Assembly (NCBI GenBank): GCA_023267245.1
Contig: JAHFNP010000004.1
Span: forward strand, 3,537-26,202
From: Candidatus Nomurabacteria bacterium
GTDB taxonomy: Bacteria; Patescibacteriota; Minisyncoccia; Phycocordibacterales; UBA9973
DNA: 22,666 nucleotides
Reading direction: 5' to 3'
In this document: positions 1-6,960 of the stretch, piece after piece
How the letters are laid out: each line of letters starts with the position of its first letter
How positions within the stretch are numbered: position 1 is the stretch's first letter
Notes under the pieces: generated by a model
Told to the model about the DNA's origin: nothing
Databases searched by the model: none
The model's input: only the letters and a program-made list of their open reading frames with translations
Made by a program: the position numbers and the translations under genes

Positions 1-729
1 TTAGAAACCGGCTATGAGATCCTATTTTTCTGGGTTGCCCGGATGATTCTGATGACGGGTTACGCGCTTGAGACTATTCCCTTTCACACAATATATCTGC
101 ACGGTACTGTCCGCGACGGCCAAGGACGCAAGATGTCCAAGTCGCTCGGCAACGGAATCGATCCGTTGGATGTCGCCAAGAAATTTGGCGCGGACGCGGG
201 ACGGATGGCACTTATTGTCGGCACGGCTCCCGGCACAGACAGCAGGATAGATGAAAATAAAATAAAAGCCTATAAAAATTTCGCCAATAAACTTTGGAAC
301 ATAACGCGCTTCACCCTGGGAAGCATGGAGAATTTCGATGCGACAATAAAAACAGAAATAAATGAACAGGATCAAGGACTTCTCGATGAATTCTCCGCCT
401 TGCTAACTGAGACTACTCACGACATGGAGAATTTCAAATTCTACTTAGCTTCTGAAAAAATATATCACTATGTCTGGCACCGTTTTGCGGATGTGATATT
501 AGAAGAGAGCAAAGAAATATTTGCAAAAGGTTCCGCTGCCGAACAAAACTCCAGAAAAAGTATTCTGATGAGAATTCTGCAAAACTCCCTAAAAATCCTT
601 CACCCCTTTATGCCTTTCGTCACTGAAGAGATATGGCAAGTACTGATAAACACTGATAAGAGACAGATTAACTCTGATAGATTATTAATGGTTGAAACTT
701 GGCCTATCGTTAATGATAGGCACCTGTAG
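1..729 (+). CDS. valS: Valine--tRNA ligase, C-terminal part (5' end outside window)
   Basis: Charges tRNA-Val with valine in the cytoplasm. The frame is open from base 1, so the gene starts upstream. The visible part begins in the catalytic domain with a GYEILFFWVARMI stretch typical of ValS, followed by the class I KMSKS signature at 130-144 (GRKMSKSLGN). An alpha-helical anticodon-binding domain follows, with the usual FVTEEIW near codon 210. The protein ends soon after LLMVETWP, so the C-terminal coiled-coil arm of long bacterial ValS proteins appears to be missing. This short form may be usual for reduced genomes, but I could not compare it. The PrsW-like gene starts 9 nt downstream and the three + genes probably form one unit. 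The family call is firm; the absent coiled coil is read from the sequence. Confidence 0.96.
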   Translation, partial: LETGYEILFFWVARMILMTGYALETIPFHTIYLHGTVRDGQGRKMSKSLGNGIDPLDVAKKFGADAGRMALIVGTAPGTDSRIDENKIKAYKNFANKLWNITRFTLGSMENFDATIKTEINEQDQGLLDEFSALLTETTHDMENFKFYLASEKIYHYVWHRFADVILEESKEIFAKGSAAEQNSRKSILMRILQNSLKILHPFMPFVTEEIWQVLINTDKRQINSDRLLMVETWPIVNDRHL

Positions 730-738
730 ACGGCCCAT

Positions 739-1437
739 ATGAATATCCAAACAATCTCACTATCAATACTCTTTGGAGTCGTACCGGCCCTAGTCTGGCT
801 CTGGTTCTGGTTCAAAGAAGACAATGAGCATCCTGAACCGAAAGGTTTAATTCTTCTTACTTTTGTTCTCGGCGCACTCGGCGTCGTGGCCGTCCTGCCT
901 CTTGAAAAATTCGCCAAAAATATAATCTCTGACAAAAACCAATTGACCGTCATCTGGGCGGCGCTCGAGGAAATAGTTAAATATATCGCTGTAGCTGCGA
1001 TCGCCCTGCAAAGCAGCGAGCTCGAAGAACCTATCGACTATGTGATGTATTTTATAACCGCCGCTTTGGGCTTTGCCGCGCTAGAAAATATACTGTTCCT
1101 AAACCAGCCCGGCAACCTAAACCAAGCGATGGTCAATCTCCTGACCGGCAATCTGCGTTTTCTCGGAGCAACGCTACTTCACACCGTATCTTCAGGCATT
1201 ATCGGCATTTTCTTGGCTTTGAACTTGGACAAAAGCTCTTTTATGAAAAAAATATATCTACTTTTGGGACTCGTCGGCGCGATCACCTTGCATAGTATTT
1301 TTAATTTCTTTATAATTAAGAATGGCGGAGAAGATTTCTTAAAAATTTTCGGATTTCTGTGGGTGGTAACAATTATTTTTATTTTGATTCTAGAAAAAGT
1401 AAGACGAATCGGTCCTTATTATAAGACTAAGACTTAA
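739..1437 (+). CDS. PrsW-family intramembrane metalloprotease
   Basis: A multi-pass membrane protein of 232 residues with about seven hydrophobic segments. It carries the family's conserved motifs: EExxK at residues 77-81 (EEIVK), EN at 116-117 in GFAALEN, His148, and His185 in LHSIFNF. In PrsW these Glu and His residues lie in membrane helices and are thought to bind the catalytic metal. In Bacillus subtilis PrsW cleaves the anti-sigma factor RsiW. No anti-sigma gene is visible here, so the substrate is unknown and could be another membrane protein. The ATG lies 9 nt after the valS stop with no Shine-Dalgarno, which suggests shared transcription. The downstream hsp20 gene hints at a stress or membrane-quality role, which is inference. 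Confidence 0.88.
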   Translation: MNIQTISLSILFGVVPALVWLWFWFKEDNEHPEPKGLILLTFVLGALGVVAVLPLEKFAKNIISDKNQLTVIWAALEEIVKYIAVAAIALQSSELEEPIDYVMYFITAALGFAALENILFLNQPGNLNQAMVNLLTGNLRFLGATLLHTVSSGIIGIFLALNLDKSSFMKKIYLLLGLVGAITLHSIFNFFIIKNGGEDFLKIFGFLWVVTIIFILILEKVRRIGPYYKTKT

Positions 1438-1448
1438 AAACCTATCAT

Positions 1449-1889
1449 ATGTTTAAAAAGAATTCATTTTTGCAAAAATTGACTGGCGGTATGAAACTCG
1501 AGGAAGAGATGGAAGAAAAATCTGACACCGAGACAGAAGTGGCTGATTGGATGGAAGAAGAGGGCCAGCTTTCCGTCGATGTCTACCAGACACCGACCGA
1601 TATCGTCGTCCAGACTATGACTGCCGGAGTCCGACCGGAAGATTTACAGATCACGATATGCCGAGACATGATCACAATCAAAGGCAAACGCGAAGAAAAT
1701 AAAACTATAAATAAAGACAATTATTTCGCCCAAGAACTTTACTGGGGTTCATTCTCAAGAACGGTCATGCTCCCTCAAGAAGTCGAACCGGAAGAAGCCG
1801 AAGCGATCGAAAAGCACGGACTGCTCATCATTAAACTTCCAAAGATAGATAAGGACAAAAAATCAACTGTTAAAATCAAATCTCTCTAA
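1449..1889 (+). CDS. Hsp20/alpha-crystallin family small heat-shock protein
   Basis: An ATP-independent holdase chaperone of 146 residues that would bind unfolding proteins in the cytoplasm. Residues 1-45 are an acidic, variable N-terminal arm rich in Glu. The alpha-crystallin beta-sandwich runs from about 50 to 140, starting at LSVDVYQTPTDIVVQ, with the DLQITICRDMITIKGKR strands and the conserved AEAIEKHGLLIIKLPK near the end. The C-terminus VKIKSL may act as the I/V-x-I/V tail that docks in neighbouring subunits. The gene begins 11 nt after the PrsW stop and ends directly in a strong hairpin terminator, so it is the last gene of the valS-PrsW-hsp20 unit. No Shine-Dalgarno is seen before the ATG. 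Confidence 0.93.
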   Translation: MFKKNSFLQKLTGGMKLEEEMEEKSDTETEVADWMEEEGQLSVDVYQTPTDIVVQTMTAGVRPEDLQITICRDMITIKGKREENKTINKDNYFAQELYWGSFSRTVMLPQEVEPEEAEAIEKHGLLIIKLPKIDKDKKSTVKIKSL

Positions 1890-1891
1890 AT

Positions 1892-1921
1892 AAAAAATCC
1901 CGCCACACGGCGGGATTTTTT
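1892..1921. terminator. Bidirectional rho-independent terminator
   Basis: Perfect 13-bp arms at 1892-1904 and 1909-1921 with a four-base ACAC loop. The GC-rich stem core CCCGCC/GGCGGG is flanked by six A on the left and a T run on the right. It can therefore stop both the + strand valS-PrsW-hsp20 transcript and the - strand tRNA-Phe transcript, whose 3' end lies 5 nt away. Confidence 0.92.
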
Positions 1922-1925
1922 TGTG

Positions 1926-1998
1926 TGCCGAGGACCAGACTTGAACTGGTGACCCCGCGCTCTTCAGGCGCATGCTCTACCAACTGAGCTACCTCGGC
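1926..1998 (-). tRNA. tRNA-Phe (anticodon GAA)
   Basis: Folds as a 73-nt cloverleaf. The acceptor is GCCGAGG/CCTCGGC, the D stem GCTC/GAGC, the anticodon stem TGCGC/GCGCG (one T-G pair) around loop CTGAAGA, and the T arm ACCAG-TTCAAGT-CTGGT. The discriminator is A. Bases after it read CAC, so CCA is not encoded and must be added. A TAACAT hexamer seven bases before the 5' end could be a -10 element. The first 12 nt of the gene are duplicated upstream (second copy within 2036-2051). Confidence 0.96.
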
Positions 1999-2051
1999 AA
2001 AATTGATGTTACCTACCAATCCGCCAACTGGCGGAAGCTACCTCGGCAAAA
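1987..2051. repeat. 16-bp direct duplication of the tRNA-Phe 5' end around a GC palindrome
   Basis: The string agctacctcggcaaaa occurs at 1987-2002, where it covers the first 12 nt of tRNA-Phe plus four flanking bases. It occurs again at 2036-2051. The 33 bp between the copies end in the imperfect palindrome tccgccaactggcgga (2020-2035), which differs by one base from a perfect palindrome inside prfB at 20030-20045. The layout looks like a short mobile palindrome with target duplication, or a slippage product. Which one cannot be told from one copy. Confidence 0.75.
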
Positions 2052-2064
2052 ATAAAAACATTTT

Positions 2065-2328
2065 TTATTTCGGCAACATGCCATTAAATTTACTGAAATC
2101 CGGCAAATTTTTTAAGCCGCTAAGACTCGGCAATAGATCAAGAATCTTTTGGATAAAAGGCTGGATAAAATAGAATGCCCCAACCGCTATTCCTATAATG
2201 ATAATCCAGTAAAGAATCTTTGTGATAACGGCTCTTTTTTGAGTTCCGCGTATTTTCTTGAGAATCTTGTTATTTTCCCTCGAAAGCTCAATATTAGCCT
2301 GCAGTAATTCTTTAATCTCTTGATCCAT
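2065..2328 (-). CDS. Small membrane protein with N-terminal coiled coil (unknown function)
   Basis: I do not recognise a named family. The 87-residue product starts with a charged, heptad-like helix at about residues 1-32 (QEIKELLQANIELSRENNKILKK broken into Glu/Lys and Leu/Ile positions). A single transmembrane helix follows at about 36-60. The C-terminal tail of about 27 residues has Leu and Pro (LLPSLSGLKNL) and ends in MLPK. With the basic segment KKIRGTQKR just before the helix, the positive-inside rule predicts a cytoplasmic N-terminus. The gene lies between tRNA-Phe and tRNA-Arg. Its ATG has a TAATAT hexamer 6 nt upstream, matching the leaderless pattern in this window. Coding status is supported by the clean membrane-protein composition and start context. 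The function is unknown. Confidence 0.75.
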   Translation of the reverse strand: MDQEIKELLQANIELSRENNKILKKIRGTQKRAVITKILYWIIIIGIAVGAFYFIQPFIQKILDLLPSLSGLKNLPDFSKFNGMLPK

Positions 2329-2334
2329 GGTATT

Positions 2335-2340
2335 ATATTA
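2335..2340 (-). promoter_or_regulatory. -10 element of the small coiled-coil membrane gene
   Basis: Reads TAATAT on the - strand, six bases before the ATG at 2328. An overlapping TATAAT sits three bases closer. Either would start transcription at or near the start codon. There is no Shine-Dalgarno. Confidence 0.5.
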
Positions 2341-2374
2341 GCACAAAATATTTAAATAAAAAGCCCATTATTAT

Positions 2375-2446
2375 GCCCTCATAGTTCAATGGATAGAACA
2401 GTTCCGTCCTAAGGAATAGATCCCCGTTCGATTCGGAGTGAGGGCA
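2375..2446 (+). tRNA. tRNA-Arg (anticodon CCT)
   Basis: A 72-nt cloverleaf: acceptor GCCCTCA/TGAGGGC, D stem GTTC/GAAC, anticodon stem GTTCC/GGAAT around GTCCTAA, T arm CCCCG-TTCGATT-CGGAG with one C-A mismatch at the second pair, discriminator A. CCA is not encoded (CAC follows). It reads AGG codons and is the only + strand tRNA here, between two - strand genes. Confidence 0.94.
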
Positions 2447-2477
2447 CACATCGATAAACTCAGTGCAAGCAGATATA

Positions 2478-2711
2478 TTACAAGCCGAGAGCTTGAGCGA
2501 GTTTAGCTTTATCAAAGCCGAGGACTAGTTGATCGTCTATAAGGATAACCGGCACGCCCATTTGTCCGCTTTTTTCTACCATTTCTTTTCTTTTTTCCAT
2601 GTCAGTCGCAACATTATACTCTTCATAAGAAATACCATTTTCCTTGAAATAATCTTTGGCCATATTGCAGAAATGGCAAACTGGCGTGCTATAAATTTGA
2701 ACTTTTTTCAT
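2478..2711 (-). CDS. Glutaredoxin-like thiol-disulfide oxidoreductase
   Basis: A 77-residue thioredoxin-fold protein of the glutaredoxin/NrdH type that would transfer electrons to disulfides in the cytoplasm. The active site is Cys12-His-Phe-Cys15 after the first strand (VQIYSTPVCHFC). The cis-proline is Pro54 in MGVPVI, and the glutathione/partner-binding end reads VLGFDKAKL. The reading frame continues upstream to a TTG at 2738, but the ATG at 2711 begins the fold exactly (MKKVQIYS), and the TTG lies inside a leader hairpin. I therefore use the ATG. It has no clear Shine-Dalgarno. The partner could be ribonucleotide reductase or a general redox target, and nothing nearby decides this. The tRNA-Gly gene lies upstream on the same strand. 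Confidence 0.9.
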   Translation of the reverse strand: MKKVQIYSTPVCHFCNMAKDYFKENGISYEEYNVATDMEKRKEMVEKSGQMGVPVILIDDQLVLGFDKAKLAQALGL

Positions 2712-2792
2712 TTGATTCTGCAGAATCACGTCGCGCAATGTCCATTAAAGCGCGACGCTTTTCTAAACTAAACTTTTAATGTTTTTATTATA
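2712..2792 (-). promoter_or_regulatory. Glutaredoxin promoter and hairpin leader
   Basis: A TATAAT on the - strand at 2792-2787 predicts a start near 2780 and a leader of about 70 nt. The leader holds a hairpin with 8-bp GC-rich arms, CGTCGCGC (2757-2750) and GCGCGACG (2736-2729), and a 13-nt loop. Directly before the ATG is the short palindrome ATTCTGCAGAAT (2725-2714). The hairpin loop contains an out-of-frame ATG. This is one of few genes here with a real leader. Confidence 0.5.
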
Positions 2793-2801
2793 TCATATCA
2801 G

Positions 2802-2872
2802 TGCGAGTGGCGGGAATCGGACCCGTGTCACCTGCTTGGGAAGCAGGAGTATTACCACTATACTACACTCGC
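2802..2872 (-). tRNA. tRNA-Gly (anticodon CCC)
   Basis: A 71-nt cloverleaf: acceptor GCGAGTG/CACTCGC, D stem GTAT/ATAC, anticodon stem CCTGC/GCAGG around TTCCCAA, T arm ACGGG-TCCGATT-CCCGC with one A-C mismatch at its base, discriminator A. No encoded CCA. It starts 2 nt after the stop of the FtsB-like gene, so it is either co-transcribed or uses a TATATT 9 nt upstream, inside that gene's 3' end. Confidence 0.94.
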
Positions 2873-2874
2873 TA

Positions 2875-3249
2875 TTACTTAAATATATTCTTTAAAAAAC
2901 TCCAAAAACCGACACTCGGTTCTTGTTTTACTTCTTCTTTCTTGGGATCATCGACGATAACTATAAGTCCTTCCCCGTCTTTGACCGCCCGGAATTTACC
3001 CCGTATATCTTCCTCTACACCCTGAACTGTTTTAAGCTTTTCAATCTGGCTCGTCAAAGTTGCAGTCTGCTGGCGGATTGATTCGACTTGATTCAGTGCT
3101 TTGTTCTTATTCTTGGAAGTTTCCTCCAATTTCGGCAATATTTTCAAAATATTGTAGGTCATAAAGACGATCAGAATTAAAAGAATGACAAAAGAGCCCT
3201 TAGAATAAAGGACCTTGCCCCAAGTCTGCTTTTTTTGAAATTCTGCCAT
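2875..3249 (-). CDS. Septum formation initiator family protein (FtsB/DivIC-like)
   Basis: A bitopic division protein of 124 residues. A short basic N-terminus is followed by one transmembrane helix at about residues 17-37. A coiled coil covers about 40-75 (LEETSKNKNKALNQVESI and the QTATLTSQIEKLK heptads). The family's end motif follows in EEDIRGKFRAVKDGEGLIVIV, matching the consensus E-x-x-ARe-x-y-x-x-v-x-x-GE of FtsB/DivIC. In known bacteria these proteins form a complex with FtsL and FtsQ/DivIB at the division site. The C-terminal tail SVGFWSFLKNIF is an extra amphipathic or hydrophobic segment. A TATAAT lies 8 nt before the ATG with no Shine-Dalgarno, so a leaderless message is likely. 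tRNA-Gly follows 2 nt after the stop. Confidence 0.85.
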   Translation of the reverse strand: MAEFQKKQTWGKVLYSKGSFVILLILIVFMTYNILKILPKLEETSKNKNKALNQVESIRQQTATLTSQIEKLKTVQGVEEDIRGKFRAVKDGEGLIVIVDDPKKEEVKQEPSVGFWSFLKNIFK

Positions 3250-3256
3250 TCTCTGC

Positions 3257-3263
3257 TATTATA
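3257..3263. promoter_or_regulatory. Shared symmetric -10 element (divergent promoter)
   Basis: The seven bases TATTATA give TATTAT on + (3257-3262, then 7 nt to the ATG at 3270). On - they give TATAAT (3263-3258, then 8 nt to the ATG at 3249). Both genes would therefore be transcribed from one overlapping -10, with start sites about 20 bp apart and essentially no leaders. Confidence 0.6.
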
Positions 3264-3269
3264 CAATAC

Positions 3270-3377
3270 ATGTTATTTAATCAAAAAAATCGAAAAAAGA
3301 TCCAAACGGTCTGGACTGTAGTCTGCATCTTGATCATCGTCAGTATGATCCTTCTCTACACACCAATCTTTAAATAG
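3270..3377 (+). CDS. 35-residue single-pass membrane protein (small ORF)
   Basis: A short frame from ATG at 3270 to TAG at 3375-3377. The product starts with a basic, polar head (NQKNRKK) and continues as one transmembrane helix of about 20 residues (TVVCILIIVSMILLY), ending in TPIFK. The length, the positive N-terminus and the clean hydrophobic helix fit a real micro-protein with its N-terminus in the cytoplasm. It diverges from the FtsB-like gene and shares its -10 element, with the ATG 7 nt downstream of TATTAT. I recall similar small helices beside such genes in related bacteria but cannot confirm this. A role in division or envelope is only a guess from position. Confidence 0.6.
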   Translation: MLFNQKNRKKIQTVWTVVCILIIVSMILLYTPIFK

Positions 3378-3398
3378 GCGACTATTTTAGATCTTTTT

Positions 3399-5222
3399 CT
3401 ACTGCCCGGAGCGCATCATTTTTAGGAATACATCCTGCGGGATATTTACATGCCCGTGCTCCTTCATTTTTTTCTTGCCTTTTTTCTGCTTTTCGCGAAG
3501 CTTCATTTTTCGAGTTATATCTCCGCCATACATGTGCTGGGTTACATCTTTCTTGAAAGCCTGGATAGTTCGAGAAGAGATAATCCGTCCCAAAGCCTTG
3601 CCTTGTATTTTTGTAGTAAACATCTGCCTAGGCAAAACAGCATGCAATTTTTCAACCGCATTTTCCGCCTCTTCTTCCACTCGCTTTTTGGAAACCACAC
3701 GAGAAAAAGCTGGTACAGCCTCATCAGCAACAAGAATATCTAGCCGGGTGACATTCGCCTCGCGCATCTCCCCTATCTCATAAGAGATCGAGCCATAACC
3801 TGAAGAAACACTTTTCAAATCATCGAAGAAATTCCGCATCAGTTCCCGTAGAGGCATTTTGACAGACACGGCAGACCTATTGTCGCCGAAATTATCCGTC
3901 TCACCGACTTCGGCTTCATGATCAAAAAGAAGTTGCATGATGTTACCTAGATAAGACGCCGGAGTGATTATCTTTACCGCGACCCATGGCTCGAAGACGG
4001 TCTGGATGTCGCCGTCATCCGGGAAATAATAAGGAGAATATACTTTTTCTTTTTTGCCGTTTTTCATCAGCACTTCATAGGTGATCGAAGGCGTCGTGAT
4101 AACCAATTTCAAATCAAATTCCCTTCTTAATCTCTCGGTAATTATTTCCAAGTGAAGCATACCGAGGAAGCCGCATCGAAAGCCTCGACCCAAAGAGCCG
4201 CTTGATTCTTCTTCATAAGAAAAGGCTGAGTCCGAAAGTTTTAATTTGCCCAAGGCAGCTTTTAATTCGGTAAAATCATCCGCGTCTTCCGGGAAAATAG
4301 AAGCCCAAACCACCGGCCTCGGCTGCATGTATCCTGGAAGAGCTGGCAAGGGGTTCTTGAGCATTGTGATCGTGTCTCCGACACTCGCAATACCCGGCTT
4401 CTTGATACCGGTCACGATATAACCCGTATCGCCGGCGGACAAGAAATCGCGCGGGGTTTCTTCCGGTGAAAAAGTCCCGACTTCGAGAGAAGTAAATTTT
4501 TCATTGGAAGCGGAAAAAATAAGATTCTCTCCTTTAGCAACCTTGCCGTCGAGGACTCGGATATAAACAGTAACACCTCGATGATTGGAATATTTAAAAT
4601 CAAAAACCAGCGCGCGCAGATTATTGTCGCCCTGGCCAGCCTCGCCGAGTCTAGGCGGGTAAGTCTCGACCGGCGGCGGGACGCGTTTGATGACTTCTTT
4701 CAAAAGAGCATCCACTCCTTCACCCGTCCGGCCGGAAACCAAAAGAATATCATCCGGATCACAGTCTAAAAGTTTTACAACTTCTTCTTTTACTTCTTCG
4801 ACTCTTGAAAGCGGTGAATCGATTTTAGAGAGTACGGGAATTATCTTAAGCCCGCCCTCGCGCGCCATGGCAAGCGTGGTCAATGTCTGCGCCTGCACTC
4901 CTTGCGTTGAGTCAACGAGCAAAATAGAACCTTCTACAGCCTTCAGGGCGCGAGAAACTTCGTAAGAGAAGTCGATGTGCCCGGGAGTATCGATAAGGTT
5001 TAAAATGTAATCTTCATTGCCTGATTTATATTCCATCCGGACCGGCTGCATTTTTATAGTTATTCCTCTTTCCCGTTCAAGCTCCATAGAATCAAGCACT
5101 TGGTCGCGCATCTTCCTAGTTTCGATTGTATGCGTCAATTCAAGCATCCGGTCAGCCAAAGTCGACTTGCCGTGGTCTATATGGGCGATTATGGAAAAAT
5201 TACGAATATGTTTGAGATCCAT
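3399..5222 (-). CDS. lepA: Elongation factor 4 (back-translocating GTPase)
   Basis: A 607-residue translational GTPase, the usual length for LepA. It binds the ribosome and promotes back-translocation or 30S maturation under stress. The G1 loop is HIDHGKST (residues 14-21), the switch I region contains RERGITIK, G3 is DTPGHIDF, and G4 appears as SKID rather than the common NKID. EF-G-like domains II, III and V follow. The LepA-specific C-terminal domain is recognisable from its basic segment REKQKKGKKKMKEHG and the closing VFLKMMR. The start is fixed by the MDLKHIRNFSIIAHIDHG start and a TATATT seven bases before the ATG, without a Shine-Dalgarno. murJ ends 37 nt upstream, so lepA may be read both from its own promoter and through from murJ. 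Confidence 0.98.
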   Translation of the reverse strand: MDLKHIRNFSIIAHIDHGKSTLADRMLELTHTIETRKMRDQVLDSMELERERGITIKMQPVRMEYKSGNEDYILNLIDTPGHIDFSYEVSRALKAVEGSILLVDSTQGVQAQTLTTLAMAREGGLKIIPVLSKIDSPLSRVEEVKEEVVKLLDCDPDDILLVSGRTGEGVDALLKEVIKRVPPPVETYPPRLGEAGQGDNNLRALVFDFKYSNHRGVTVYIRVLDGKVAKGENLIFSASNEKFTSLEVGTFSPEETPRDFLSAGDTGYIVTGIKKPGIASVGDTITMLKNPLPALPGYMQPRPVVWASIFPEDADDFTELKAALGKLKLSDSAFSYEEESSGSLGRGFRCGFLGMLHLEIITERLRREFDLKLVITTPSITYEVLMKNGKKEKVYSPYYFPDDGDIQTVFEPWVAVKIITPASYLGNIMQLLFDHEAEVGETDNFGDNRSAVSVKMPLRELMRNFFDDLKSVSSGYGSISYEIGEMREANVTRLDILVADEAVPAFSRVVSKKRVEEEAENAVEKLHAVLPRQMFTTKIQGKALGRIISSRTIQAFKKDVTQHMYGGDITRKMKLREKQKKGKKKMKEHGHVNIPQDVFLKMMRSGQ

Positions 5223-5229
5223 AACTTCA

Positions 5230-5235
5230 AATATA
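5230..5235 (-). promoter_or_regulatory. lepA -10 element
   Basis: TATATT on the - strand, seven bases before the lepA ATG. This predicts transcription starting at the start codon. Confidence 0.5.
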
Positions 5236-5259
5236 TACGAAAAAGCCTAAAAAACAAAG

Positions 5260-6948
5260 TTACAAATCTGTCTGTGAAGGCAAAATGATCTTCGTTTTCC
5301 AGAATTTTTTGCGGAAAGTCGCGATAACTTCTTTGAACTCTTGGTTTTTCAGGAGAACAAAAACGACAATGCCGGCAAATATTCCAAAAATACCGGAGAG
5401 GAATCCCTGACCTAAAATGCCCCAGAAAGTATTGATGTCAAAGATTCTTCCAAAAAGCCCCAAGAATAAATACGCAACGAAGGCCATAAAAAAAGAAGCG
5501 GCAAAAACTTCAAAAAATGTCCTAGCCAGTGATCCGCGCCTATCTTTGAGAAAGTCATATTTGAATAAAAACCATAAACCAAAGAAATTCAATATCGTAC
5601 CGAGTGAATATCCGAGAGGAAGCATCAGAAGCGCTGTCCCGGGGACATCTTCAACACGCAGAAGCGATTCAATAAAGTAACGGAATTCCGCATGAGATTG
5701 AAAATACTTGAGAAGCAAGATAGCAAAGATAATTTCGAGCGCGGTAAATACAAGGTTGACGACAAGCGGCCGGCGAGTTTTCCCGGCGGCGTAATATCCG
5801 CGAGTAAATAAAACTATCAGACTCTGTGCGACGACAGATATCGCAAAGAGAGCGAGAGCGGCGGCAGTCAGCCGAGTGTTGCTCCAAGAGAATGATCCCG
5901 AGCCGAGTATAACCCGGACGATCTGCGCCCGCAGGACGATAAAAAGAAATACGATCGGCAAGGACCAAAATATAATCTGCCGAGAAGCGTTGACGATCTG
6001 CTCTTTGAAATTAGTTATCTGGCCGGTCGAAAACGCATGGGCCAAAGCCGGAAAGGCCGCAACGGAATACGACACGCCGATAATGCTGATCGGCACGGAC
6101 TGCAAATTGTAAGCGAAGTTAAAAAGCGAGATCGAGCCTTCGCGGATAGTCGAAGCGATCGAGACGATCACAGCGATCGCGATGCTATTTAAAGCGAGGG
6201 CGAGAGTGCGTGGCAAAGAAAGCATAAAAACTTTTTTCAAATCTGCAAAATTAACTTTCGAAAAATGCGGAATGAATCGATGCTTGATGAGAACAGGTAT
6301 TTGCAAAGAGACATGCAAGAGTGCCCCGAGAGCTACACCAAAAGCAAGACCGTAAACGCCGAACATCGGCCGAAAGAAAATAATGCCAGCTATTATACCA
6401 AGGTTGTAGAAGACCGGCGCCAGCGCGTAGACAAAAAATCTTTTAAATATCTGCGTGACTGTGCCAAAAAGGTTTGAGAAGCCGAGAAGTATCGGCGAGA
6501 GCAGCATGATCCGGCTCGTATTTATAAGCTTTGCGAGCTGATCCCCAGTAAACCCAGGCGCGACACGGTGAGCAAGGTAAGGCATAAACACAAATGCGAT
6601 CACCGCGACGCCGATCATCATGCACAAAAATGCGGTGAAAATTTCATTCAGGAAACTTTTAGCCTGCACCCCGTTATTTTCACGATCATGATCCAATTTC
6701 TCTATAAAAAACGGGATTAGTACCGTGATCGAGACGAGCGACGCAAAGGTATTGAAAATCAGATCAGGAATAACAAATCCCGCATAGTAAGTATCGAGAG
6801 TTGCGGACGGCCCGACAAAGTGCGCAAGCGCGCGGTCGCGGAAAAGCGCGAGAATTTGAGAAATAAGCGCGAAACCGCCGAGAAGAAATGCGGCTTCATT
6901 AATACCGCTAAATTCCCTGTTTAAAATGCTGAAGAATTTCTTGACCAT
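5260..6948 (-). CDS. murJ: Lipid II flippase MurJ (MviN family)
   Basis: A 562-residue polytopic membrane protein of the MOP superfamily that flips the peptidoglycan precursor lipid II to the outer face. About 14 hydrophobic helices are visible. The N-terminus carries the family block LFRDRALAHFVGPSATLDTY followed by AGFVIPDLIFN, and the central region has SVAAFPALA and LFTRGYYAAGKTRRP, both typical of MurJ. The basic C-terminus lies in the cytoplasm. Upstream, the O-antigen-ligase/TPR gene ends 12 nt before this start. A partial Shine-Dalgarno-like GGGAAGAG precedes the ATG. Its presence means this organism can build its own cell wall precursors, or at least move them. The tight pairing with a ligase-like protein suggests envelope glycan assembly. 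Confidence 0.95.
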   Translation of the reverse strand: MVKKFFSILNREFSGINEAAFLLGGFALISQILALFRDRALAHFVGPSATLDTYYAGFVIPDLIFNTFASLVSITVLIPFFIEKLDHDRENNGVQAKSFLNEIFTAFLCMMIGVAVIAFVFMPYLAHRVAPGFTGDQLAKLINTSRIMLLSPILLGFSNLFGTVTQIFKRFFVYALAPVFYNLGIIAGIIFFRPMFGVYGLAFGVALGALLHVSLQIPVLIKHRFIPHFSKVNFADLKKVFMLSLPRTLALALNSIAIAVIVSIASTIREGSISLFNFAYNLQSVPISIIGVSYSVAAFPALAHAFSTGQITNFKEQIVNASRQIIFWSLPIVFLFIVLRAQIVRVILGSGSFSWSNTRLTAAALALFAISVVAQSLIVLFTRGYYAAGKTRRPLVVNLVFTALEIIFAILLLKYFQSHAEFRYFIESLLRVEDVPGTALLMLPLGYSLGTILNFFGLWFLFKYDFLKDRRGSLARTFFEVFAASFFMAFVAYLFLGLFGRIFDINTFWGILGQGFLSGIFGIFAGIVVFVLLKNQEFKEVIATFRKKFWKTKIILPSQTDL

Positions 6949-6960
6949 TACTCTTCCCTA

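Noticed and set aside
702..721. GCCTATC/GATAGGC hairpin at the 3' end of valS as a terminator
   Set aside because: It lies in coding sequence, has no T run, and the next gene follows after 9 nt. It may only be a chance inverted repeat.
3372..3392. Hairpin AAATAG-GCGA-CTATTT followed by T-rich sequence after the 35-residue ORF
   Set aside because: The stem is only six mostly A/T pairs and overlaps the stop codon, and the T run begins five bases late. Too weak to list as a terminator.
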